Part shown: positions 1 through 4,746 of the stretch, one piece after another
Layout of the letters: each line of letters starts with the position of its first letter
Numbering within the stretch: position 1 is the stretch's first letter
Origin: a bacterium
Lineage (GTDB): Bacteria; Patescibacteriota; Saccharimonadia; Saccharimonadales; UBA4665
DNA length: 8,101 nt
Reading direction: 5' to 3'
NCBI GenBank assembly: GCA_021804315.1
Contig: JAJZHX010000020.1
Span: forward strand, 1 to 8,101
Program-made: the position numbers and the translations under genes
Notes under the pieces: generated by a model
What the model was told of the DNA's origin: nothing
What the model saw: the letters and a program-made list of their open reading frames with translations, nothing else
The model's database searches: none

Positions 1-310
1 CCCAAATTAAAACGGTTTGTGCTTTATATTTTTGAGCGATTTGTCGCATTTTATTTCTATCGGCTAAAAAGTTAAAATTAGTGTCATATATAACGCTTTT
101 CTTTTGTGATAATAAATATTCAGTTGCGTCATTCAGCTTCTGATAAAGTTCATCGCTTTCTTTTTTAGAGTGAGTTGGGCGTTCAAAGAACTTGTGTCTT
201 TCGACGTCTGCCCATATATGAAAGGCTTCAGTATGTTTGTTTATGATTTTAGCGATAACAGTTTTACCTGCTCCAGGATAGCCTATGAACAAATACAGGT
301 TTGCTTTCAT
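1..310 (-). CDS. P-loop kinase-like ATPase, partial (C-terminus beyond left edge)
   Basis: Reading leftward from an ATG at 310, the frame stays open for 103 codons to the window edge, so only the N-terminal part is visible. Residues 10-17 are a Walker A motif (GYPGAGKT) directly after a hydrophobic beta strand (LYLFI). A D-V-E-R segment follows at about 35-38, and a second strand ends in D-T-N-F-N (residues 76-80) with an arginine at 85. This layout is typical of the AAA_33/zeta-toxin/polynucleotide-kinase-like group of small P-loop kinases, which phosphorylate nucleotides, nucleic-acid ends or small molecules. The substrate cannot be told from this fragment. The gene is divergent from the deaminase-like gene, with 55 bp between their start codons. 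The ATG is chosen because it precedes the first strand of the fold by only a few residues. No Shine-Dalgarno sequence is visible. The ATPase fold is well supported; the exact function is unknown. Confidence 0.85.
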   Translation of the reverse strand, partial: MKANLYLFIGYPGAGKTVIAKIINKHTEAFHIWADVERHKFFERPTHSKKESDELYQKLNDATEYLLSQKKSVIYDTNFNFLADRNKMRQIAQKYKAQTVLIW

Positions 311-331
311 GAATTACAGTCTAATACAATT

Positions 332-359
332 TTGCTAAAAATAAGAAAAGTTGTATAAT
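332..359 (+). promoter_or_regulatory. Promoter of the deaminase-like gene, predicted leaderless
   Basis: A perfect -10 box TATAAT lies at 354-359, with a -35-like TTGCTA (4 of 6 matches) at 332-337 and a 16-bp spacer. The ATG at 366 begins 7 bases after the box ends, where transcription would normally start. A transcript from here would therefore have almost no 5' leader. No Shine-Dalgarno sequence precedes the ATG. Confidence 0.6.
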
Positions 360-365
360 ATATCT

Positions 366-1247
366 ATGTCTTTAGAAAATGTTAATGGGTATATTGTCCC
401 CGAAGATTCGTTAAAAGTTGACTTAAGCGAAGATGAATTTGATGTTATCTCTACATACGCACATGATACTGAGGGCTTAGAAGTTAGTTTTAAGTCTGCT
501 GAAGTTTTTACTTTTGACTATGAAGCTGATGATTATAGGTATTGGCTAATTAGGAATTTTGGTAGATTAGCTTTGGCGGCCAGACAGGCTTCAAAAGAAG
601 ACGCTACTAGTTGGCGTGGTATGAAAATAGGCGCATCTATAATGGCCATAGATATAGATAGGTCTAGAATAGCTTTTTTAGCTAGCGGTAATCATAAACC
701 TGAAGAAAACAGTCATACAAATTGCGCAGAAATGAACTTATTGTTATATTCGGATGAAATTTTAAAAAGTAATTATGTCCCGCTTATATGTGTGGCTGGT
801 CCGGATAATAATAGAGTGTTTAACCAAGAGACCCGTCAATTTGAAAGTGCTATAGGGAGAACAGCCTTGCCTAGTTCGACATTATTTCCCTGCCAACGTT
901 GTCACGAAGTTATGCAAAAAGAGCCAGCTATTAATAATCAAACGATTATTGCAACCTTATCAAAATATATTGATCGCATACAGTTTCAGACTTTTAAAGA
1001 ATATAGTAAGCGATTTAGAGCTTTTAATGAAAATGGTGATTTTCAAGATCCAAAGGTTTATAAATTTGATGCACTGGATCAATATTGGCAACAAAATGCC
1101 GATATTTACCTAATTTTAAGAAATCGTCAGGGACTTCTTGGTAGTGATTATAATGATCTGCCGGAGAGAGTTAAGGCCAGGGATTTACTGGTTAAAAAGT
1201 TGTTACACACAGTCTCAGGGAATTTTAATAATCAATTCCTTGGTTAG
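366..1247 (+). CDS. Cytidine-deaminase-like zinc-dependent protein of unknown substrate
   Basis: This 293-residue protein carries the two signature motifs of the cytidine deaminase superfamily. C120-A-E122 supplies the first zinc ligand and the proton-shuttling glutamate, and P175-C176-x-x-C179 supplies the other two zinc ligands. The segment before them (AARQAS, then KIGASIMAI and a strand, then SGNH) parallels the first helix and strands of the cytidine deaminase fold. The spacing between the motifs (53 residues) is longer than in classical cytidine deaminases, and an N-terminal segment of about 60 residues and a C-terminal extension of about 115 residues match no family I recognise. It could act on a free nucleoside or nucleotide, or on a nucleic acid base. 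A TTG at 351 in the same frame is possible, but it lies just upstream of the TATAAT box, so the ATG at 366 is preferred. The last 23 bp overlap the convergent CobO-type gene. Confidence 0.8.
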   Translation: MSLENVNGYIVPEDSLKVDLSEDEFDVISTYAHDTEGLEVSFKSAEVFTFDYEADDYRYWLIRNFGRLALAARQASKEDATSWRGMKIGASIMAIDIDRSRIAFLASGNHKPEENSHTNCAEMNLLLYSDEILKSNYVPLICVAGPDNNRVFNQETRQFESAIGRTALPSSTLFPCQRCHEVMQKEPAINNQTIIATLSKYIDRIQFQTFKEYSKRFRAFNENGDFQDPKVYKFDALDQYWQQNADIYLILRNRQGLLGSDYNDLPERVKARDLLVKKLLHTVSGNFNNQFLG

Positions 1248-1794
1248 CTAAAAATTTGTTATCAAAATGGTGTTTAAGTTTAGTCATGTTGGTGGCTATA
1301 TCGGCGTATTTGAGTAATTCGTTCGGATAATTTCTGCCAGTTAGACATAGACTGGTTGAAAGGTTGCGAGTTTTAATAAGTTTTTCAAAATCATCTAAAC
1401 TAATTAACCCGTCATGAAGGGCGTTATTAATTTCATCACAAATAACAATGTCATATTTGCCTGAAGTGGCACACTCTAGAGCTTGTTTTAGAGTTTCCTT
1501 AGCAGCTTTTAGGTGTTGCTGATCAGAAATATGTCTTTCTGATAAGTCTTTGGCTTTATAAAAGCCCTTGCCACCTTTATAGAAGAACAGCTGGTCTTGG
1601 TATAGAGACATAATATCTCTAATAAACACATGTTCACCTACGCCCCAATATTTTATAAACTGGATAAATGCAACTTTTTTTCTTGATCCTAGGGCTCTAG
1701 CCATCAGTCCTAGTGACGCAGAAGTTTTTCCCTTACCTTCGCCAGTATAAACTATCACTAAAGAATCTTTAGTCTGATAATCCTCGAAAGCCAT
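1225..1794 (-). CDS. cobO: CobO/BtuR-type corrinoid adenosyltransferase
   Basis: The 189-residue product matches the CobA/CobO/BtuR family, which transfers the 5'-deoxyadenosyl group of ATP to cob(I)alamin or cob(I)yrinic acid diamide in the cytoplasm. Visible hallmarks are the family P-loop GEGKGKT at residues 18-24, the strand and loop FIQFIKYWGVGE, an acidic strand (VICDEINNAL) corresponding to the family's LDE segment, the LTGR motif followed by a leucine-rich helix and ADIATNM, and the ending KHHFDNKFLANQGIDY, which closely resembles the BtuR C-terminus. Length is close to the E. coli enzyme (196 residues). It starts 9 bp after the glutaredoxin gene, with no clear Shine-Dalgarno sequence, so the two are probably co-transcribed. 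No cobalamin biosynthesis or B12-dependent enzyme lies in the window. A role in corrinoid salvage is inferred; another nucleotide-dependent role cannot be excluded. The 3' end overlaps the deaminase-like gene. Confidence 0.9.
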   Translation of the reverse strand: MAFEDYQTKDSLVIVYTGEGKGKTSASLGLMARALGSRKKVAFIQFIKYWGVGEHVFIRDIMSLYQDQLFFYKGGKGFYKAKDLSERHISDQQHLKAAKETLKQALECATSGKYDIVICDEINNALHDGLISLDDFEKLIKTRNLSTSLCLTGRNYPNELLKYADIATNMTKLKHHFDNKFLANQGIDY

Positions 1795-1803
1795 TAACTA
1801 AAT

Positions 1804-2040
1804 TTAGCTAATCTTTAAGGCTTCGTCAATTTTTGGTCTATCAAAACCAACAATTATTTTGCCATCGATGTCGATGACTGGTATGCCTCTTTGGCCTGAT
1901 TTATCTATAGCGTCTTTAGCATACTCAGGTTTTTCTTCAACGTCTAAATACTTATAGCTGATTTTTTTATCGTCAAGATAATTTCTTGCCATATGGCAAA
2001 AGCCACACCAATCAGCTCCATAAATTGTTATATTTGCCAT
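1804..2040 (-). CDS. Glutaredoxin-like thiol-disulfide protein (YruB/NrdH type)
   Basis: This is a 78-residue single-domain thioredoxin-fold protein. It opens with strand ITIYG, then the redox motif W11-C12-G-F-C15. It continues through the helix and the second strand YKYLDVEE, then the S-G-Q-R-G-I-P-V segment holding the cis-proline, then DIDGKIIVGFD and a final helix. The sequence resembles the YruB family of small glutaredoxin-like proteins, which reduce disulfides in the cytoplasm and may serve as electron donors to enzymes such as ribonucleotide reductase. The CGFC active site keeps both cysteines. The frame could be extended to an ATG at 2064, but the added residues are unrelated to the fold and would be encoded across the TATAAT promoter box, so the ATG at 2040 is chosen. 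The gene leads a two-gene unit with the CobO-type gene. Confidence 0.92.
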   Translation of the reverse strand: MANITIYGADWCGFCHMARNYLDDKKISYKYLDVEEKPEYAKDAIDKSGQRGIPVIDIDGKIIVGFDRPKIDEALKIS

Positions 2041-2047
2041 AACTTTA

Positions 2048-2053
2048 ATTATA
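2048..2053 (-). promoter_or_regulatory. -10 box of the glutaredoxin-cobO unit, predicted leaderless
   Basis: On the minus strand a perfect TATAAT occupies 2053 to 2048, followed by 7 bases and then the ATG at 2040. The expected transcription start falls on or next to the A of the ATG. No convincing -35 hexamer is seen at the usual distance, and no Shine-Dalgarno sequence precedes the start. Confidence 0.55.
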
Positions 2054-2129
2054 CTACAAATCATAAAAAATTCATTTTTATTTAGGACCTATCTTAATTA
2101 CATGAAAGGTGCTACAAGGGCTTATTTTG

Positions 2130-2145
2130 GTTGACTAGCGTCAGC
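2130..2145. repeat. Short inverted repeat (6-bp stem, TAGC loop)
   Basis: GTTGAC at 2130-2135 pairs with GTCAGC at 2140-2145 around the four-base loop TAGC, with five Watson-Crick pairs and one G-T pair in a 6-bp stem. It lies in the divergent gap between the glutaredoxin and atp operon. No T-run follows on either strand, so it is not a typical intrinsic terminator. It might be an operator or chance. Confidence 0.3.
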
Positions 2146-2195
2146 AGAGTTTAAGCAGTAATACCAACAAAATCCACAAGGTACCAAGATTAAGC

Positions 2196-2227
2196 TAGCA
2201 AAAGTCAGAGAAATATCGCGTTTGCTA
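2196..2227. repeat. Inverted repeat upstream of the atp promoter
   Basis: TAGCAAA at 2196-2202 is the exact reverse complement of TTTGCTA at 2221-2227, separated by 18 bases. The right arm ends 16 bp before the -35-like element of the atp operon, which is a plausible place for a regulator to bind. Seven-base repeats can occur by chance in AT-rich DNA, so the function is only suggested. Confidence 0.3.
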
Positions 2228-2243
2228 TGAAATTTTAGTTCTC

Positions 2244-2272
2244 TTGCGGGCCTCCTTCATGGTTGGTATAAT
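2244..2272 (+). promoter_or_regulatory. atp operon promoter with extended -10, predicted leaderless
   Basis: The extended -10 element TGGTATAAT ends at 2272, with the TATAAT hexamer at 2267-2272. A partial -35 (TTGCGG, 3 of 6 matches) sits at 2244-2249 with a 17-bp spacer. The ATG of the first gene is at 2282, leaving nine bases after the box and so a predicted leader of about 0-3 bases. The TG motif probably compensates for the weak -35. Confidence 0.65.
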
Positions 2273-2281
2273 TAAACGCAA

Positions 2282-2584
2282 ATGAAGTCTCAAGCCCAAA
2301 TCGTTGGACATAAGTTAGATGGTCGTCAAAAAAACCCTTTAAAGACAGTTTTTAGCCAAGATCAAGCTAAGCAGATGTTTTTAAGAGAATCACTTGATAT
2401 GACCTGGCGATTAGCAATGGTAGTCTTAATACCGATTATTGCTGGTTATGAACTCGATAAGCTCCTTAAAACACTTCCGCTTTTTACAATGATCGGCTTA
2501 GTTATAGCGATGGTTAGTTGCTACCTAGTAGTGATGAAATCTTTAAAGAGATTAACCAGTAATAATATTAGGGATAAAAAGTGA
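2282..2584 (+). CDS. AtpZ/AtpI-family small membrane protein of the ATP synthase operon
   Basis: This 100-residue protein has a charged N-terminal tail of about 40 residues. A two-helix membrane hairpin follows, at roughly 42-58 and 66-86, and the protein ends with a short basic tail. The segment from W42, through G55-Y-E-L-D59 at the turn, to the second helix (PLFTMIGLVIAM) matches the pattern of the AtpZ/AtpI group, whose members lead atp operons. They are linked in other bacteria to c-ring assembly or to magnesium/calcium uptake. It is the first gene after the operon promoter and overlaps atpB by 4 bp (GTGA), implying translational coupling. The ATG has no Shine-Dalgarno sequence and lies only nine bases after the -10 box. 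Whether it is closer to AtpI or AtpZ cannot be settled here, so no symbol is given. Confidence 0.82.
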   Translation: MKSQAQIVGHKLDGRQKNPLKTVFSQDQAKQMFLRESLDMTWRLAMVVLIPIIAGYELDKLLKTLPLFTMIGLVIAMVSCYLVVMKSLKRLTSNNIRDKK

Positions 2585-3441
2585 GCATGCTTAATCGTCT
2601 TAGTCTTTTAGCAAGTAGTGGGCCTAATGTTCATATTGCTCCTGGCTCAGTCGTAAGTATCGATGGTTTTAATATAACTAATTCGATGCTTTATGGTTGG
2701 ATAGTAATCATTTTTTCAATAATTTTCTTTATTTGGGTGGCTCGCAATATGACAATTAAACCTAAAGGTGGGGTTATTCAATATGTTGAAGCGATAGCCG
2801 AGTTTATTATGTCGACTATTGAAAATGCTTTTGATGATCCTAGCATAGGCAAAAGATTTGTTCCCTATTTTATGACCTTATTCTTTTTTATTCTATTTAA
2901 TAATCTTTCTGAGATCATACCGCCAATATCTGGTGATGGCTTTCATGTTGGCTCACTACCGCTTTTTAAGCCTTTTACAGCTGATTTGGACGCGACTTTA
3001 GCTATGGGTATTGTGACTATGGCAATTGTTTATTTTTATTCTATAAAGTTATCCGGCGGTTTTAGAAAATACTTTAGGCACTTTTTTGTGGGTAATCCGC
3101 TTAACCCTCTTTATTTTTTTATTGGACTGCTAGAAATGTTTTCTGACGCTATAAGGGTTATAAGTTTAAGCTTGCGACTTTTTCTTAATATGACAATTGG
3201 CGAAATGATAATTGTAGTTTTCGCTTGGTTAGGCCATTTCTTAGCACCAATTACTGCCCTGCCTTTTACCCTACTAGAATTAATGGTTTGTTTTATCCAG
3301 GCCTATATTTTTACGTTACTAGGCACTATGTATTTAGCGGTAGCGGTTAATGCCGCTCATCATCATGATGAAGATAACTTGACCGAAGAAGTTTTTCCTG
3401 AAACAATAAATGTAACTACTGCCGTTAAAGGAGAAGCTTAG
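2581..3441 (+). CDS. atpB: F1Fo ATP synthase subunit a
   Basis: Subunit a (286 residues) forms the proton half-channels beside the c-ring. Hydrophobic helices lie near residues 36-54, 96-115, 136-155 and 174-192, with the conserved hairpin after that. The hallmark helix reads ISLSLRLFLNMTIGE. R199 corresponds to the essential arginine of E. coli (R210), N203 to N214, E208 to E219 and Q240 to Q252. One unusual residue is L202, where E. coli has a glycine (G213). The C-terminus adds a histidine-rich, acidic tail after AVNAAHHH. The start is the GTG at 2581, overlapping the upstream stop as GTGA; an ATG at 2587 would shorten the protein by two residues. A weak GGGA at 2571-2574 is the only Shine-Dalgarno candidate. 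A 74-bp gap separates it from atpE. Confidence 0.97.
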   Translation: MSMLNRLSLLASSGPNVHIAPGSVVSIDGFNITNSMLYGWIVIIFSIIFFIWVARNMTIKPKGGVIQYVEAIAEFIMSTIENAFDDPSIGKRFVPYFMTLFFFILFNNLSEIIPPISGDGFHVGSLPLFKPFTADLDATLAMGIVTMAIVYFYSIKLSGGFRKYFRHFFVGNPLNPLYFFIGLLEMFSDAIRVISLSLRLFLNMTIGEMIIVVFAWLGHFLAPITALPFTLLELMVCFIQAYIFTLLGTMYLAVAVNAAHHHDEDNLTEEVFPETINVTTAVKGEA

Positions 3442-3474
3442 GATATGGCTTATGTCAATAATTGGGGTTGTTAA
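3427..3474 (+). other. Possible 9-codon leader peptide with Shine-Dalgarno sequence before atpE
   Basis: AAAGGAGA at 3427-3434, inside the end of atpB, is followed ten bases later by ATG at 3445 and a frame of nine codons (MAYVNNWGC) ending in TAA at 3472-3474. A second tiny frame, MINLSKGDNR, follows at 3478-3510 and contains the atpE Shine-Dalgarno sequence. Both could be chance. If translated, they could keep ribosomes moving toward the highly expressed c-subunit gene. Confidence 0.25.
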
Positions 3475-3492
3475 TTTATGATTAATTTAAGT

Positions 3493-3500
3493 AAAGGAGA
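3493..3500 (+). promoter_or_regulatory. Ribosome binding site of atpE
   Basis: AAAGGAGA is a strong Shine-Dalgarno match, but 15 bases separate it from the ATG at 3516, more than the usual 5-9. In-frame codons upstream give no alternative start before a stop (TAG at 3504-3506), so the ATG is kept. A weaker AGGT at 3505-3508 is closer. Confidence 0.6.
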
Positions 3501-3515
3501 TAATAGGTAACAAAT

Positions 3516-3788
3516 ATGGCGGATTTAAGTTTAATCGTCGGCGGATCACACATGCTTGCTACAGCAGTAAGTACCGTTAACGCAGAATATATTTCAAAAG
3601 GATTAATTCTTGGTGGCGGGTTCATTGGCCCAGCTATTGGTATTGGAGTGGTCGGCGGTAATTACGTTCAAGCAGCTGGCCGTAACCCTAAGGCGGCTGG
3701 TAGCTTACTCGGACAGGCCTTAATTTTCGTAGCACTTGCCGAGCTATTTGGCTTACTGGCTTTTGCTTCAATTTTTATTGTTGCTTAA
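3516..3788 (+). CDS. atpE: F1Fo ATP synthase subunit c
   Basis: This 90-residue proteolipid forms the rotating membrane ring. An N-terminal stretch of about 27 residues precedes the first helix, which carries the glycine-rich packing motif (G33 to G48). The polar loop is A-A-G-R56-N57-P58, the position that contacts gamma and epsilon. The second helix contains the ion-binding carboxylate E76 in ALAELFG. At the places where sodium-type c subunits have glutamine in helix 1 and serine/threonine just after the glutamate, this protein has I43, L77 and F78, so proton coupling is inferred. The 27-bp gap to atpF contains that gene's ribosome binding site. The family assignment is certain; ring stoichiometry cannot be inferred. 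Confidence 0.97.
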   Translation: MADLSLIVGGSHMLATAVSTVNAEYISKGLILGGGFIGPAIGIGVVGGNYVQAAGRNPKAAGSLLGQALIFVALAELFGLLAFASIFIVA

Positions 3789-3815
3789 AAATAAGAAAGG
3801 ATTTAATTAGTCATA

Positions 3816-4340
3816 GTGCCGTTATTGAATTTTGCTAGTTCATCAGGTATTGGAGCGCTAGGTTTTAGCCCTTCTAGTTTTTTGGTCCAGCTAATTACTT
3901 TTGGGTTAGCTTATCTTGTACTTAGGCGCTGGGCATTTGGTCCAATAATTAAAGTTTTAAGAGAAAGACGCGAAACAATAGATAAAGGCGTCTCCTTAGG
4001 TGAACAGCTTGAAAAAGAAAAAGTTGAACTAGACAACAAAGTTGAAGAAATGTTAATTAAATCTCGTGCTCAAGCCGATAAAATTATTACGGAAGCCGAA
4101 AGTTCAGCCAAACAGATCATTAAAGATGCTGAGTCGGTCGCTAGAGATAAAGCTGATCGAATTGTTGATGAAACAAAAGCCAGAATTGACCAGGAGACTA
4201 TACAGGCTAAAGCTAAATTAGAAAAAGACTTGGTAGGCTTAATCTCTCTAGTTACAGAAGAGGTTATCGAAGAAAAGGTTGATAAGGACAGTGACAAACG
4301 TCTAATCAGCCGTATTTTAAGCGAAAGGGCTAAAGTATGA
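3816..4340 (+). CDS. atpF: F1Fo ATP synthase subunit b
   Basis: Subunit b (174 residues, compared with 156 in E. coli) is the peripheral stalk that holds F1 against rotation. A single N-terminal membrane helix spans about 20-37 (SSFLVQLITFGLAYLVL), followed by the basic RRWAFGPIIKVLRERRETID junction typical of the family. A long charged helical region with alanine and glutamate/lysine periodicity, expected to form a coiled coil, runs to about 155. The start is the GTG at 3816; upstream codons in the frame hit a stop at 3804-3806. The Shine-Dalgarno AAAGGA at 3796-3801 is 14 bases away, a long spacing like that of atpE. The gene overlaps atpH by 4 bp (ATGA), implying coupled translation. Only one b-type gene is seen, so the stalk is probably a homodimer. 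Confidence 0.95.
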   Translation: MPLLNFASSSGIGALGFSPSSFLVQLITFGLAYLVLRRWAFGPIIKVLRERRETIDKGVSLGEQLEKEKVELDNKVEEMLIKSRAQADKIITEAESSAKQIIKDAESVARDKADRIVDETKARIDQETIQAKAKLEKDLVGLISLVTEEVIEEKVDKDSDKRLISRILSERAKV

Positions 4341-4738
4341 GTGCCAGAACCGATTTAGCTCATATTATTTCAGACAATACCCTTAAAAATGGCTATTCAA
4401 AGCGGTATACTCAAGATATTGCTGCCTACCTACTGGCAAGTGGTATGGTGAAAGATCTAGATTCTATCATGCGTGATGTTCACTTATACTGGCAACAAGC
4501 AGGTTACTTAGAGGTAATTGCAACTACTGCTTACCCACTGGAAGAAAACCTTAAAAATCAGATTAAACAATATATTAAGCAAATCGAGCCAAGCGTTAAA
4601 AAGATTATTATAAGTGAAAATTATGATCGGAAAATCATTGGTGGCCTTAGCCTAAGTTTACCTGAAAAACAATTAGACTTAAGTCTTAGGGCAAAATTAA
4701 ATAAGTTTAAACAAGCTATTGAAACAGGAAAGGAATAA
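4337..4738 (+). CDS. atpH: F1Fo ATP synthase subunit delta, shortened
   Basis: The delta/OSCP subunit joins the top of F1 to the b stalk. This product is 133 residues, against 177 in E. coli. The C-terminal domain is recognisable: YDRKIIGGLSLSLPEKQLDL followed by SLRAKLNKF corresponds to the E. coli D-x-S-x-x-x-G-x-x-I-R ... DGSVRGRLERL segment. The strand LEVIATTAYPL preceding it matches the family's VISAAAL segment. Before this there are only about 57 residues, where the family's six-helix N-terminal domain usually occupies around 100. That domain is therefore reduced. No frameshift or stop suggests decay, and the ATG is fixed by the ATGA overlap with atpF. Eight bases separate its stop from atpA. 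Confidence 0.88.
   Translation: MSARTDLAHIISDNTLKNGYSKRYTQDIAAYLLASGMVKDLDSIMRDVHLYWQQAGYLEVIATTAYPLEENLKNQIKQYIKQIEPSVKKIIISENYDRKIIGGLSLSLPEKQLDLSLRAKLNKFKQAIETGKE
4726..4735 (+). promoter_or_regulatory. Ribosome binding site of atpA
   Basis: AGGAAAGGAA, inside the last codons of atpH, is the Shine-Dalgarno candidate for the GTG at 4747. The nearer AAGGA (4730-4734) lies 12 bases from the start codon. No better in-frame start is visible, and the protein N-terminus aligns with other alpha subunits. Confidence 0.5.
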
Positions 4739-4746
4739 ATTAAAAA

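Noticed and set aside
170..358. Open frame of 62 codons on the + strand
   Set aside because: It lies mostly antisense to the kinase-like gene, which has a clear Walker A motif, and its protein resembles nothing.
2041..2064. Earlier ATG for the glutaredoxin at 2064
   Set aside because: The eight extra residues precede the first strand of the fold without any match, and the codons would span the TATAAT box.
2251..2257. CCTCCTT, identical to an anti-Shine-Dalgarno sequence (AAGGAGG on the minus strand)
   Set aside because: It lies in the spacer of the atp promoter and so is not in that transcript. On the minus strand no start codon follows at a suitable distance.
2226..2261. Minus-strand 11-codon frame (MKEARKRTKIS) in the divergent gap
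   Set aside because: It is very short, has no ribosome binding site before its ATG, and has no supporting evidence; it is best seen as chance.
4070..4297. Open frame of 75 codons on the minus strand
   Set aside because: It is antisense to the coiled-coil part of atpF. Its serine- and leucine-rich product is the expected shadow of a lysine/glutamate-rich helix.
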